Positions 10,052 to 18,504 of a stretch of DNA of 64,000 nt are shown in pieces. The translations under genes and the position numbers were made by a program. The stretch is from Hydrogenophaga crocea. Its GTDB lineage: Bacteria; Pseudomonadota; Gammaproteobacteria; Burkholderiales; Burkholderiaceae_C. The notes beneath the pieces were generated by a model, which saw only the letters and a program-made list of their open reading frames with translations, was not told the origin of the DNA and made no database searches. How positions within the stretch are numbered: the first letter of the stretch is position 1; each line of letters opens with the position of its first letter. The stretch is from NCBI RefSeq assembly GCF_011388215.1, contig NZ_CP049989.1, forward strand, positions 248,001 through 312,000, given 5' to 3'.

Positions 10052-11020
10052 ATGAATCCGCCTGCAGCCCCCGCCGTTCGCCACCTCACCGTCGATGAGG
10101 AATCCCAGGGGCAACGGCTCGACAACTTCCTCATCCGCGAACTCAAGGGCGTGCCCAAGACGCATGTCTACCGGATCATCCGGTCCGGCGAGGTGCGCCG
10201 CAACAAGGGCCGCGTCAGCGCCGACGACCGCCTCAATGCCGGTGACGTGCTGCGCATTCCGCCGATTCGGCTGTCGGCGGCAATCGAGGCCAAGGCCGAA
10301 AAGCCGGCGCCGGCGCGCGAATTTCCGGTGGTCTACGAGGACGATGGCCTGTTGGCGATCGACAAGCCGGCCGGCGTGGCGGTGCACGGCGGCAGCGGCG
10401 TGAGTTTCGGCGTGATTGAACAATTGCGCAGGGCGCGGCCGGCGGCGCGCCTGCTCGAATTGGTGCACCGGCTCGACCGCGAAACCAGCGGTTTGTTGCT
10501 GATTGCAAAGAAGAAAAGCGTGCTGAAGGCCGTTCAGGACCAATTCCGCGAACGCGAAACCGGCAAGACCTACCTCGCGCTGGTGGTGGGCAGCTGGCCG
10601 GCGCGCAAGAAGGTCATCGATGTGCCGCTGCACAAGTTCCTGCTGGCCGATGGCGAACGCCGGGTGCGTGCGACCACCGCCGACGACCCCGACGGCATGC
10701 GCGCGATCTCGCTGGTGAAAGTGGCGCAGCAATGGCCGGCAGGCGCCGACGGCCGCCCGGCGCTGAGCCTGCTCGAGGTGACCATCAAGACCGGCCGCAC
10801 CCACCAGATCCGCGTGCACCTCGCCAGCGCCGGCCACCCGATCGTCGGCGATGATAAATACGGTGATTTTGAAATCAATCGTCAATTGGCGCGGGCCGGT
10901 TTCAAACGCATGTTCCTGCACGCCTGGCGATTGCACCTGCGCAACCCGCTGACGCAGCAGCCGTTGGCCCTGTCGGCGGAATTGCCACAGGAATTGAAAA
11001 GTTGCATTGAGACGCTGTGA
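10052..11020 (+). CDS. rluC: 23S rRNA pseudouridine synthase RluC
   Basis: RluA-family enzyme that isomerises uridines of 23S rRNA (positions 955, 2504 and 2580 in E. coli). The 322 residues comprise an S4 RNA-binding domain (about 20-80) and the catalytic domain. The nucleophile is Asp142 in VHRLDRETSGLLL; KTGRTHQIRVHL and HPIVGDDKYG are further family blocks. It diverges from rne, the common neighbour in betaproteobacteria. RluD is an alternative name, but the pairing with rne favours RluC. Confidence 0.93.
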   Translation: MNPPAAPAVRHLTVDEESQGQRLDNFLIRELKGVPKTHVYRIIRSGEVRRNKGRVSADDRLNAGDVLRIPPIRLSAAIEAKAEKPAPAREFPVVYEDDGLLAIDKPAGVAVHGGSGVSFGVIEQLRRARPAARLLELVHRLDRETSGLLLIAKKKSVLKAVQDQFRERETGKTYLALVVGSWPARKKVIDVPLHKFLLADGERRVRATTADDPDGMRAISLVKVAQQWPAGADGRPALSLLEVTIKTGRTHQIRVHLASAGHPIVGDDKYGDFEINRQLARAGFKRMFLHAWRLHLRNPLTQQPLALSAELPQELKSCIETL

Positions 11021-11112
11021 TTCGGGAATAGAATGCCGGCGTGCCGGTGAATGGCCGCGGCCAACAACGCCGGGTTGAGCACGAACCCTCCCCCTAGCAG
11101 AAGGACCGATCA

Positions 11113-11421
11113 ATGGCAACGTATTCCGAGTTGATGGCGCAGGCGCAAAACCTGATGGCGCAGGCCGAACAAGCGCGCAAGGCCGAACTGGCCAGTGTGA
11201 TTGCCGATATCAAGGCCAAGATGAAACAATTCGGCATCACGCCGGCCGATCTGGGCGGTGGTGCGCCGGTGGCGGGCGGCAAGCGCGCGGCCAAGCCGGC
11301 GTCGGCGCCCAAGTACCGCGGTCCCAACGGCGAGCTCTGGGCCGGCGGCCCGGGCCGCAAGCCGCAGTGGGTGCGCGACGTGCTCGCGGCCGGCAAGAGC
11401 CTCGACAGCTACCGCATCTGA
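11113..11421 (+). CDS. H-NS family nucleoid protein
   Basis: A 102-residue protein of the betaproteobacterial H-NS group. The N-terminal helix (about 1-45, MATYSELMAQAQNLM) would oligomerise. The C-terminal DNA-binding part shows KYRGPNGELWAGGPGRKPQW, close to the AT-hook-like core of H-NS. An Ala/Gly/Lys linker joins them. A good AGAAGGA ribosome site precedes ATG 11113, and a terminator follows 25 bases after the stop. Likely binds and silences AT-rich DNA; its targets cannot be read here. Confidence 0.9.
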   Translation: MATYSELMAQAQNLMAQAEQARKAELASVIADIKAKMKQFGITPADLGGGAPVAGGKRAAKPASAPKYRGPNGELWAGGPGRKPQWVRDVLAAGKSLDSYRI

Positions 11422-11445
11422 TCGCCGCCGCGGCGATCACCCACC

Positions 11446-11470
11446 AAGGCCCGCTTCCCGCGGGCCTTTT
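11446..11470 (+). terminator. intrinsic terminator after the H-NS gene
   Basis: A nine-base stem AAGGCCCGC / GCGGGCCTT (11446-11454 with 11460-11468) with a five-base loop, followed by a short T run, stands 25 bases after the stop. Confidence 0.85.
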
Positions 11471-11506
11471 GCATGGGTGCGTGGCGCCGCTGGTTATGCT
11501 CGCGCG

Positions 11507-11989
11507 ATGCATCAGGTTCTGTTGGTTTGCATGGGCAACATCTGCCGGTCGCCGCTGGCGAGCGCGGTGTTGCAGGCCGAGGTGGCGCGCCGCGGCCTGC
11601 AGCAGCGGGTGGGGGTGGATTCGGCCGGCGTCTACGACGGCCATGCCGGCGAAAAGGCCGACAGCCGGGCGCGCAAGCTCGCCCGGGCGCGCGGTTACGA
11701 GGCCATCGAGCGCGAGCGTGCGCGCGGCGTGACGGCGCAGGACTTCGATCGCTTCGACCTCATCCTCGCCATGGACCGCAGCAACCTGCGGCGGCTGCAG
11801 CAGCTGTGCCCGCCCGAGCACGGCCACAAGCTCCACCTCTACCTGGCCTACGCGGGCCAGGGCGACGCCGAGGTGCCCGACCCGTACTACGGGCCGGTCG
11901 AGGGGTTCGAGCTCGTGCTCGGCCTGTGCGAACGCGCCAGCGGCCCCGTGCTCGAGCGCCTGCTCGGCGCGCCGGTTCAGACCCGGTAG
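11507..11989 (+). CDS. low-molecular-weight protein tyrosine phosphatase
   Basis: Cytosolic arsenate-reductase-fold phosphatase of 160 residues. The signature CX5R is Cys8 to Arg14 in VCMGNICRSPLA, and the general acid is the Asp of DPYYG. The start is the ATG just before this motif, as in all family members; an open frame reaching back to 11258 is spurious. Homologues dephosphorylate capsule tyrosine kinases. The neighbouring UDP-sugar epimerase fits that theme, but no kinase or capsule cluster is in the window. The 3' end overlaps the convergent epimerase by 13 bases. Confidence 0.93.
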   Translation: MHQVLLVCMGNICRSPLASAVLQAEVARRGLQQRVGVDSAGVYDGHAGEKADSRARKLARARGYEAIERERARGVTAQDFDRFDLILAMDRSNLRRLQQLCPPEHGHKLHLYLAYAGQGDAEVPDPYYGPVEGFELVLGLCERASGPVLERLLGAPVQTR

Positions 11990-12954
11990 TGCTCGCGGTA
12001 CCAGCGCACGAAGCGCGTGATGCCTTCGGCCAGCGGCGTGGCCGGCGCAAAGCCCACCCAGTCGTGCAGCGCGCGCGTGCTCGCGTAGGTGGCGGGCACG
12101 TCGCCCGGCTGCATGGGCAGCAGGCGTTTGGTGGCCTCGCGGCCGGTCGCGCGTTCGATGCAGGCGATGAAGTCGAGCAACTGCACCGGGTCGTGGTTGC
12201 CGATGTTGAACACGCGGTGCGGCGCGCCGCCCTCGGTCTCGGGCGTGGCGGGCTTGTCGAGCACGCGCAGCACGCCTTCCACGATGTCGTCGATGTAGGT
12301 GAAGTCGCGCTTCATGTCGCCGTGGTTGAACACGTCGATGGTGCGGCCTTCGAGCACGGCCTTGGTGAACGAGAAATAGGCCATGTCGGGCCGGCCCCAG
12401 GGCCCGTAGACCGTGAAGAAGCGCAGGCCCGTGGCGGGCAGCCGGTAGAGGTGGCTGTAGGTGTGCGCCATCAGCTCGTTGGCCTTCTTGGTCGCCGCGT
12501 ACAGGCTCACCGGGTGGTCGACCGGATCGGTTTCTTCGAACGGCATCTTGGTGTTGCCGCCGTACACGCTGGAGCTGGACGCGTACACCAGATGTTTCAA
12601 GCCCTGCGCGCGGCAGCCTTCGAGCACGTGGCCGAAGCCCGTGAGGTTGCTCTCGAGGTAGGCGTGCGGGTTCGTGATCGAGTAGCGCACGCCGGCCTGG
12701 GCGGCCAGGTGCACCACGGCGTCGAAGGGCTGGCCGGCGAACAGCGCCTCCATGCCCGCGCGGTCGGCGAGGTCGAGCCGCTGGAAGCGAAAGCCCGGCA
12801 GCGCCTGCAGGCGCTCGAGCCGCGCGTGCTTGAGCGCCGGGTCGTAGTAGTCGTTGAGGTTGTCGATGCCGGTGACGGTGTCGCCGCGCCCGGTCAGGCG
12901 CAGCGCCGTGTGCATGCCGATGAAGCCGGCGGCGCCGGTGAGCAGGATGTGCAT
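11977..12954 (-). CDS. NAD-dependent UDP-glucuronate 4-epimerase-type protein
   Basis: Extended short-chain dehydrogenase of 325 residues. It has the NAD motif GAAGFIG (7-13), the active-site Ser group YASSSSVYGG, and YxxxK as Tyr152/Lys156 (LYAATKKANELM). RFFTVYGPWGRPDMA and TYIDDIVEG are typical of UDP-glucuronate epimerases of capsule pathways (CapI/LspL type). It likely interconverts UDP-glucuronate and UDP-galacturonate for surface polysaccharide. Substrate is inferred from family resemblance only. Confidence 0.88.
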   Translation of the reverse strand: MHILLTGAAGFIGMHTALRLTGRGDTVTGIDNLNDYYDPALKHARLERLQALPGFRFQRLDLADRAGMEALFAGQPFDAVVHLAAQAGVRYSITNPHAYLESNLTGFGHVLEGCRAQGLKHLVYASSSSVYGGNTKMPFEETDPVDHPVSLYAATKKANELMAHTYSHLYRLPATGLRFFTVYGPWGRPDMAYFSFTKAVLEGRTIDVFNHGDMKRDFTYIDDIVEGVLRVLDKPATPETEGGAPHRVFNIGNHDPVQLLDFIACIERATGREATKRLLPMQPGDVPATYASTRALHDWVGFAPATPLAEGITRFVRWYREHYRV

Positions 12955-12979
12955 CCCGCGATCGTAGCCGGCCCGGCTT

Positions 12980-14671
12980 TCAATCTGCCCAGATCACGGG
13001 CTTGCCGCTGCGCTCCCAGGCCTCGTAGTGGCGCGCGTACACGTCTTCGATGCGGTTGCGCTTGACCTTGAAGGTCGGCGTGATCATGTCGTTGTCGACC
13101 GTCCACGGCGTGCTCACCACCACGATGCACTGCAGCTGCTCGTGCGGGTCGAGCGAGGCGTTGATGCGCTGGCGGTGCTCGGCGAGCGAGCGTTCGTAGG
13201 CGCCGCGTTCGTCGAGGCTCTTGAGGCGCTGGGCCGCGTCGGGCGTGAGCATCACAATGCCCAGCGGCTGGCCCAGGTTGGCCCCGGTGACCACGCAGGC
13301 CTCGATGCCCTCGTGCATCACGAGCTTGTCCTCGATGGGCGCGGGCGCCACGTACTTGCCCTTGCCGGTCTTGAACAGGTCCTTCACACGCCCCGTGATG
13401 CGCAGCAGGCCGCCGGCGTCGATCACGCCCTTGTCGCCGGTCTTGAGCCAGCCGTCGGCGGTGAAGGCCTCCTGGCTCTTCTCGGGTTCCTTGTAGTAGC
13501 CGAGCATGAGCGCGCGGCTGTGCATCTGGACCTCGCCGGTCTGGGGGTCGATGCGCTGTTCGACGCCCGGGTAGGTCGGGCCCACCGTGCCCTGCTGGTT
13601 CTTGCCCGATTCGGTGATGTGCGAGAGCGCGAGGTTCTCCGTCATGCCGTAGCCCTCGTTGATCGGGATGCCCAGCTTCGCGTACCACTGCAGCAGCGCG
13701 GGCGGCATGGGCGCGGCGCCACCCGCGGCGAACTTGCACTGGTCCAGGCCCAGGGCCTTCTGGATCTTCTTGCGCACGATGCCGCCCAGCAGGGGGATGC
13801 GCAGCAGCCGGTCGAGCTTGGCCGGCGGCATCTTGGCGTGGATGCCCTGCTGGAATTTCACCCACAGGCGCGGCACCGAGAAGAACACCGTGGGCCGCGC
13901 GCGCTGCAGGTCGGCTGCGAAGGTGTCGAGCGATTCGGCGAAGAAGATGTGCATGCCGGTGCGCAGCCAGCCGTGTTCCACGAGCATGCGTTCGACCACG
14001 TGGGCCAGCGGCAGGTAGCTGAGCATGCGGTCGTTCTGCGTGAGCGGGATGCGCGCCAGGCCCTTGTCGAGCGCCCAGGCGAAGTTGCCGAAGGTGTGCA
14101 TCACGCCCTTGGGCATGCCCGTGGTGCCCGAGGTGTAGATCAGCGTGGCGAGGTCGTCCTCGATGCGCACCGGGCGCCCTTGCAGCGGCGCCGTGCGCGC
14201 GCAGATCGCGTCCCAGCCTTCGTAGGCCTCGATCGCGTCCACCGGCGAGAGCGGGTAGCTGATGCAGGGCAGACCGGCGGGCACGCCGGGCTTCATGCCC
14301 TCCCAGCCATCGAGCTTGCCCACGAACAGGGCTTTGGATTCGCTGTGCGCGAGGATCTGGCGGATGGTCTCGGGCGCGAGCGTGGGGTACAGCGGCACCG
14401 ACACGTAACCCGCCATCCAGATCGCGAGGTCGCTCATCATCCACCAGGCGCAGTTCTTGGACAGGATGGCCACCTTGCTGCCCGGCGCCCAGCCCTGCGA
14501 CTGCAGGTGCGCGGCCATGCGGCGCACCTGGTCGGCGATCTGGCCCCAGGTGAAGTCCTGCACCGCGCCCGCGCCCATGGGCTGCGTCAGCGCGATGCGC
14601 CCGGGGGCGCTTTGCTCCCAGTGGTACAGGCGTTGCAGGGCCAGCAGCTCGTCGGCGATCTTCGCGCTCAT
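12980..14671 (-). CDS. long-chain fatty acid-CoA ligase, AMP-binding family
   Basis: Activates a carboxylic acid as acyl-AMP, then acyl-CoA. The 563-residue product has the P-loop TSGTTGMPKG (180-189) and the later LKTGDKG hinge block. The opening region (SKNCAWWMMSDLAIWMAGYVS) resembles the FAA1 group of long-chain ligases. AAGGAG eight bases before ATG 14671 fixes the start, rejecting a 109-residue upstream extension. Chain-length preference cannot be seen. It stands alone, divergent from an esterase. Confidence 0.9.
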   Translation of the reverse strand: MSAKIADELLALQRLYHWEQSAPGRIALTQPMGAGAVQDFTWGQIADQVRRMAAHLQSQGWAPGSKVAILSKNCAWWMMSDLAIWMAGYVSVPLYPTLAPETIRQILAHSESKALFVGKLDGWEGMKPGVPAGLPCISYPLSPVDAIEAYEGWDAICARTAPLQGRPVRIEDDLATLIYTSGTTGMPKGVMHTFGNFAWALDKGLARIPLTQNDRMLSYLPLAHVVERMLVEHGWLRTGMHIFFAESLDTFAADLQRARPTVFFSVPRLWVKFQQGIHAKMPPAKLDRLLRIPLLGGIVRKKIQKALGLDQCKFAAGGAAPMPPALLQWYAKLGIPINEGYGMTENLALSHITESGKNQQGTVGPTYPGVEQRIDPQTGEVQMHSRALMLGYYKEPEKSQEAFTADGWLKTGDKGVIDAGGLLRITGRVKDLFKTGKGKYVAPAPIEDKLVMHEGIEACVVTGANLGQPLGIVMLTPDAAQRLKSLDERGAYERSLAEHRQRINASLDPHEQLQCIVVVSTPWTVDNDMITPTFKVKRNRIEDVYARHYEAWERSGKPVIWAD

Positions 14672-14798
14672 CGGGGTCGTCTCCTTGGTTGGTCGTGAAC
14701 CTGTTGAGCCTAGCGAGCGCCGGGTGTTCCCTGCAGTGGGTTTTCCCGTGTCGCCCGCGCTTTGGAGAGCTCTCTCCAGAGCCTTTATGCTGCGGCGC

Positions 14799-15500
14799 AT
14801 GCAAGACACCGAACTCCAGATCCTCGAAGGCGTGGCCGGCGAGCCCGGCGCGCAGCCCGTGGCCAGCGTAATCGTGCTGCACGGCCTGGGCGCCGACGGC
14901 AACGACTTCGTGCCCATCGCCCAGGCCTTCGACCTCTCCGCCATCGGCCCCGTGCGCTTCGTGTTCCCCACCGCGCCGGTGCGCCCCGTCACCCTCAACG
15001 GCGGCTACGCCATGCGCGCCTGGTTCGACATCTTTCCCCCGAGCGCCGACCCGGCCCAGCCGCGCCGCGAAGACGAGTCCGGGCTGCGCGCCTCGCAGCG
15101 GCAGGTGCAGGCCCTGATCGATCGCGAGGTGGCGCGCGGCGTGCCCGCGCAGCGCATCGTGCTCATGGGGTTTTCACAGGGCTGCGCCATGACGCTGCTC
15201 ACCGGTCTGCGCGCGCCGCAGCGGCTCGCGGGGCTGGTGGCGCTTTCGGGCTACCTGCCGCTGCCCGGCAGCACCGCGGCCGAACGCAGCGCGGCCAATG
15301 GCCAGGTGCCGGTGTTCCTGGCCCACGGCGAAGACGACGAGATCGTGGTGCTGCCGCGCGGCGAGGCGGCGCGCGACACGCTGCAGGCCCTGGGCCATGC
15401 GGTCGACTGGCACACCTACCCCATGGGCCACAGCGTGTGCCCCGAGGAGGTGGCCGACATCAACCGCTGGTTGCTGCGCGTGCTGGCCGCTGCCGCCTGA
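14799..15500 (+). CDS. carboxylesterase / phospholipase family alpha/beta hydrolase
   Basis: A 233-residue esterase of the EstB/lysophospholipase group. The nucleophile is Ser126 in GFSQG, the acid is in HGEDDEIV, and the histidine in MGHSVCPEE; LHGLGADGNDF supplies the oxyanion region. ATG 14787 is an alternative start. A TATGCT at 14786-14791 may be a -10 element, which would make a message from 14799 leaderless. The 3' end overlaps the convergent EamA gene by 41 bases. Confidence 0.88.
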   Translation: MQDTELQILEGVAGEPGAQPVASVIVLHGLGADGNDFVPIAQAFDLSAIGPVRFVFPTAPVRPVTLNGGYAMRAWFDIFPPSADPAQPRREDESGLRASQRQVQALIDREVARGVPAQRIVLMGFSQGCAMTLLTGLRAPQRLAGLVALSGYLPLPGSTAAERSAANGQVPVFLAHGEDDEIVVLPRGEAARDTLQALGHAVDWHTYPMGHSVCPEEVADINRWLLRVLAAAA

Positions 15501-16392
15501 GCCAGGCCAGCAGCGGGCCGCCGTACAGGATCAGCGCCAGCGCGGCGCCGATCAGGGGCAGGGCGACGAACACCCAGCCGTTGAGGCGCTCGCCCCCGAG
15601 CCACACGCCCACCGCGAGCGCCACCACCGGGTTCACGAACGAGTAGCTGCCCGCGAGCGCCGCGCTGGTGTTCTGCAGCAGCCAGAGGTAGGCGTTGAGC
15701 GTGACCATGGTGCCCAGCACCACCAGGTAGACCCAGGCCAGCGCCGACACCGCCGAGACCTGCGCGAACTGGAAGCTGCGCGCGCCGGGCTCGAACAGCA
15801 GCGCGGCCACCGTGCCCAGCAGGCCGCCGAGCAGCCACTGGGCGGCCGATGCCATGGCCGGTGCGGGCAGCGGGAGCTTGCGCGAGGCGTACGAGCCGAC
15901 GCTCCAGGCCAGCGGCGCGCCGAAGGCGCACAGCGTGCCGAGAACGGTGGTCGAGAAATCGCCCTCGAGCGCGAGCAGCAGCGCGCCCGTGGCGCCCAGC
16001 ACCAGGCCGATCCAGCTCGTGACGGGCACACGTTCGCCGCCCCAGCGCGTCCAGAGCGCGAGCCACATGGGCATGGTGGTGACCACCGTGGCCATCAGGC
16101 CCGAGCCGATGCCCGCCTGCTGCGCGAGCACCACCAGCGCCATGGCCGCGAAGGCCATGAGGCCGCCGATCAGCGCGCTCGCGCGCCACTGCGCGGCCGT
16201 GGGCCAGGCCAGGCCCTGCCAGCGCGCGATGGCCAGCATGGCCAGGCCCGCGGCCAGGAAACGCACGCCGTTCATGAGCACCGGCGGCAGGGTCTGCATG
16301 GCCACGCCGAGCGCGTAGTAGGTGGTGCCCCAGACGATGTAGACGATGAGCAGGGCCCCGGCGACCCCGAAACGGTTGAAAATGGACGGCAT
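15460..16392 (-). CDS. EamA/DMT-family transporter
   Basis: Drug/metabolite exporter superfamily, about 310 residues with ten predicted hydrophobic segments in two EamA halves (first half from ALLIVYIVWGTTYYALG; second from GSYASRKLPLPAPAMASAAQ). Substrates are unknown; relatives export amino acids, purines or metabolites. ATG 16392 is preferred because AGGTGG stands seven bases before it; ATG 16407 is also in frame. It is divergent from an Lrp regulator, which likely controls it and suggests an amino-acid-type ligand. Confidence 0.87.
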   Translation of the reverse strand: MPSIFNRFGVAGALLIVYIVWGTTYYALGVAMQTLPPVLMNGVRFLAAGLAMLAIARWQGLAWPTAAQWRASALIGGLMAFAAMALVVLAQQAGIGSGLMATVVTTMPMWLALWTRWGGERVPVTSWIGLVLGATGALLLALEGDFSTTVLGTLCAFGAPLAWSVGSYASRKLPLPAPAMASAAQWLLGGLLGTVAALLFEPGARSFQFAQVSAVSALAWVYLVVLGTMVTLNAYLWLLQNTSAALAGSYSFVNPVVALAVGVWLGGERLNGWVFVALPLIGAALALILYGGPLLAWLRRQRPARAATSG

Positions 16393-16462
16393 GCAGCCAC
16401 CTGGCATGGAAAATGTCCGGCGAAATGCCGTGGGGCCGTATTTTGATCAGAACTGAGCCAGC

Positions 16463-16945
16463 ATGCAAGCAAATATCCAGCTCGACGACACCGACGCCAG
16501 AATTCTTACGGCGCTGAGCGCCGACAGCCGTCGTTCGTACGCCGACGTCGCGGCCGAGGTGGGCCTGTCCACGGCCGCGGTGCACGAGCGCGTGAAGAAG
16601 ATGCTCGAGCGCGGCGTGATCGAGCGCTTCTCGCTGCGCGTCGACCCCGAGCGCGTGGGCCTGCATTTCACGGCCTTCGTTGCCATCCGCAACGACGGCG
16701 GCGCGCACTGCCGCGACATCGCACCGCGCCTGCGCGAACTGCCCGAGGTGCTGGAGCTGCACAGCGTGGCCGGCGAGTACGACTTTCTCGCCAAGGTGCG
16801 CACCACGCACGCCCGCGGGCTCGAAGACGTGCTCTACCAGATCAAGGCCATTCCGGGCGTGGCGCGCACCACCAGCACCGTGGTGCTCAACACCGAGTTC
16901 GAAGAACGCCCGCTGCGCTGGCCGGGCAGCGCGCCCGCGGCCTGA
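16463..16945 (+). CDS. Lrp/AsnC family transcriptional regulator
   Basis: A 160-residue regulator. The N-terminal winged helix (about 8-65, DTDARILTALSADSRRSYADV) is followed by a C-terminal RAM effector-binding domain (about 70-150, SVAGEYDFLAKV and IKAIPGVARTTSTVVL). The short gap to the divergent EamA gene must hold both promoters, so local control of that exporter in response to an amino acid is likely. Confidence 0.92.
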   Translation: MQANIQLDDTDARILTALSADSRRSYADVAAEVGLSTAAVHERVKKMLERGVIERFSLRVDPERVGLHFTAFVAIRNDGGAHCRDIAPRLRELPEVLELHSVAGEYDFLAKVRTTHARGLEDVLYQIKAIPGVARTTSTVVLNTEFEERPLRWPGSAPAA

Positions 16946-16957
16946 GCCGGTACCGGT

Positions 16958-18400
16958 TCAGCCGCCGGCCACCAGCGAGGCCGCCAGGCGGTTGTGCCGC
17001 TCCACCAGCGGGCCCAGGTCCACGGTGGCGGTCTGGCCGTCTTTCACGAGCACGCGGCCATGCACCACCACGTGCCGCGCCGTGGGGCTCGCGCACAGGA
17101 GCAGCGCGGCCAGCGGGTCGTGCACCGCGCCGCCGGCCAGCGCCAGCGTGCCCAGGTCGAACAGCGCAAGGTCGGCGCAGCGGCCCGGCTGCAGCGAGCC
17201 GATGTCGTCGCGCCCGAGCACGCGCGCGCCGCCGCGCGTGGCCAGCCAGAGCGCGTCGCGCGCGGTCATCTCGGCCGGGCCCAGGTCGCAGCCGAAGAAA
17301 CGGCGGCCCGCGCGCTCTTCGGGCGGCTGCATGGCGCGGCCCACGCGCGCGAGCAGCATGGCCTGGCGCGCTTCGTTGAGCAGGTGCGCGGCGTCGTTGC
17401 TGGCGCTGCCGTCCACGCCCAGGCCCACCGGAACGCCCGCGTTGCGCATGCGCCGCACCGGCGCGATGCCCGAGGCCAGGCGCATGTTGCTGCAGGGGCA
17501 GTGGGCCACGCCGGTGCGTGTGGCCGCGAACAGCGAAATGCCCTCGTCGTCGAGCCGCACGCAGTGCGCGTGCCACACGTCGTCGCCGAGCCAGCCCAGT
17601 TCCTGCGCGTACTGCGCGGGCGTCTTGTTGAACTTCTCGCGGCTGTAGGCGAGGTCGTGGTCGTTCTCGGCCAGGTGGGTGTGCAGGCGCACGCCCTGGC
17701 CCTTGAACGAGCGCGCGAGCGCGGCGCTCTCGCGCATGAGCGCGGGGCTCACCGAAAACGGCGAGCACGGCGCGAGCGCGACCTGCAGCAGCGCGCCCGG
17801 GCGCGGGTCGTGCCAGGCCTCGATCAGGCGCTGGCTGTCGCGCAGGATGTGGGCCTCGTCTTCCACCAGCGCGTCGGGCGGCAGGCCACCCGCACTCTCG
17901 CCCACGCTCATGCTGCCGCGCGTGGCCACGAAGCGCATGCCCACCGCCTGCGCGGCCTCGATGCTGTCATCGAGCCGCGCGCCATTGGGGAACAGGTAGA
18001 GGTGATCGCTCGACGTGGTGCAGCCCGACAGCAGCAGCTCGGCCATGGCCAGCTGGGTGGACACGCCGATCATCTCGGGCGTCAGGCGCGACCAGATCGG
18101 GTAGAGACCGCGCAACCAGCTGAAGAGTTCGGCGTCCTGCACGCCGGGCACGGCGCGCGTGAGGCTCTGGAACATGTGGTGGTGCGTGTTCACGAGGCCG
18201 GGCAGCACGATCTGCCCGCGCGCATCGATCACCTCGTCGGCCTGCTGCAAGGCCGGCGGCAGCTCGGCCGCGGGGCCTATCCATTCGATGAAGCCGTCGC
18301 GCGCGAACAGGCTGGCGTCGCGCCATTCGGCGCAGCGCGTGAGGTCGTCGTGGTCGAAGCAGGCGAGGTAGCTGGCGCGGTGGACGAGCAGGGTGGCCAT
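16958..18400 (-). CDS. amidohydrolase, 8-oxoguanine deaminase type
   Basis: A zinc/iron amidohydrolase of 480 residues in the ATZ/TRZ group. Metal ligands are in NTHHHMFQSLTRA (His73, His75), with further ligands in HTHLAENDHD, AHCVRLDDEG and GVDGSASND. The opening MATLLVHRASYLACFD and VPGVQDAELFSWL resemble 8-oxoguanine deaminases, which convert 8-oxoguanine to urate. Hydroxyatrazine ethylaminohydrolase-like activity is the alternative. The start at 18400 removes 30 spurious residues. Divergent from the glycerate kinase gene. Confidence 0.83.
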   Translation of the reverse strand: MATLLVHRASYLACFDHDDLTRCAEWRDASLFARDGFIEWIGPAAELPPALQQADEVIDARGQIVLPGLVNTHHHMFQSLTRAVPGVQDAELFSWLRGLYPIWSRLTPEMIGVSTQLAMAELLLSGCTTSSDHLYLFPNGARLDDSIEAAQAVGMRFVATRGSMSVGESAGGLPPDALVEDEAHILRDSQRLIEAWHDPRPGALLQVALAPCSPFSVSPALMRESAALARSFKGQGVRLHTHLAENDHDLAYSREKFNKTPAQYAQELGWLGDDVWHAHCVRLDDEGISLFAATRTGVAHCPCSNMRLASGIAPVRRMRNAGVPVGLGVDGSASNDAAHLLNEARQAMLLARVGRAMQPPEERAGRRFFGCDLGPAEMTARDALWLATRGGARVLGRDDIGSLQPGRCADLALFDLGTLALAGGAVHDPLAALLLCASPTARHVVVHGRVLVKDGQTATVDLGPLVERHNRLAASLVAGG

Positions 18401-18504
18401 GGGCGATCGCGGCCGGTGGGCCGGGGTGTGGACAATGCCGGGTTGGTCCGATTCTGTTCCATCGATCGCGCGGGGCCCTTGCCGGCCCACCGCCTCCCAA
18501 GCTT

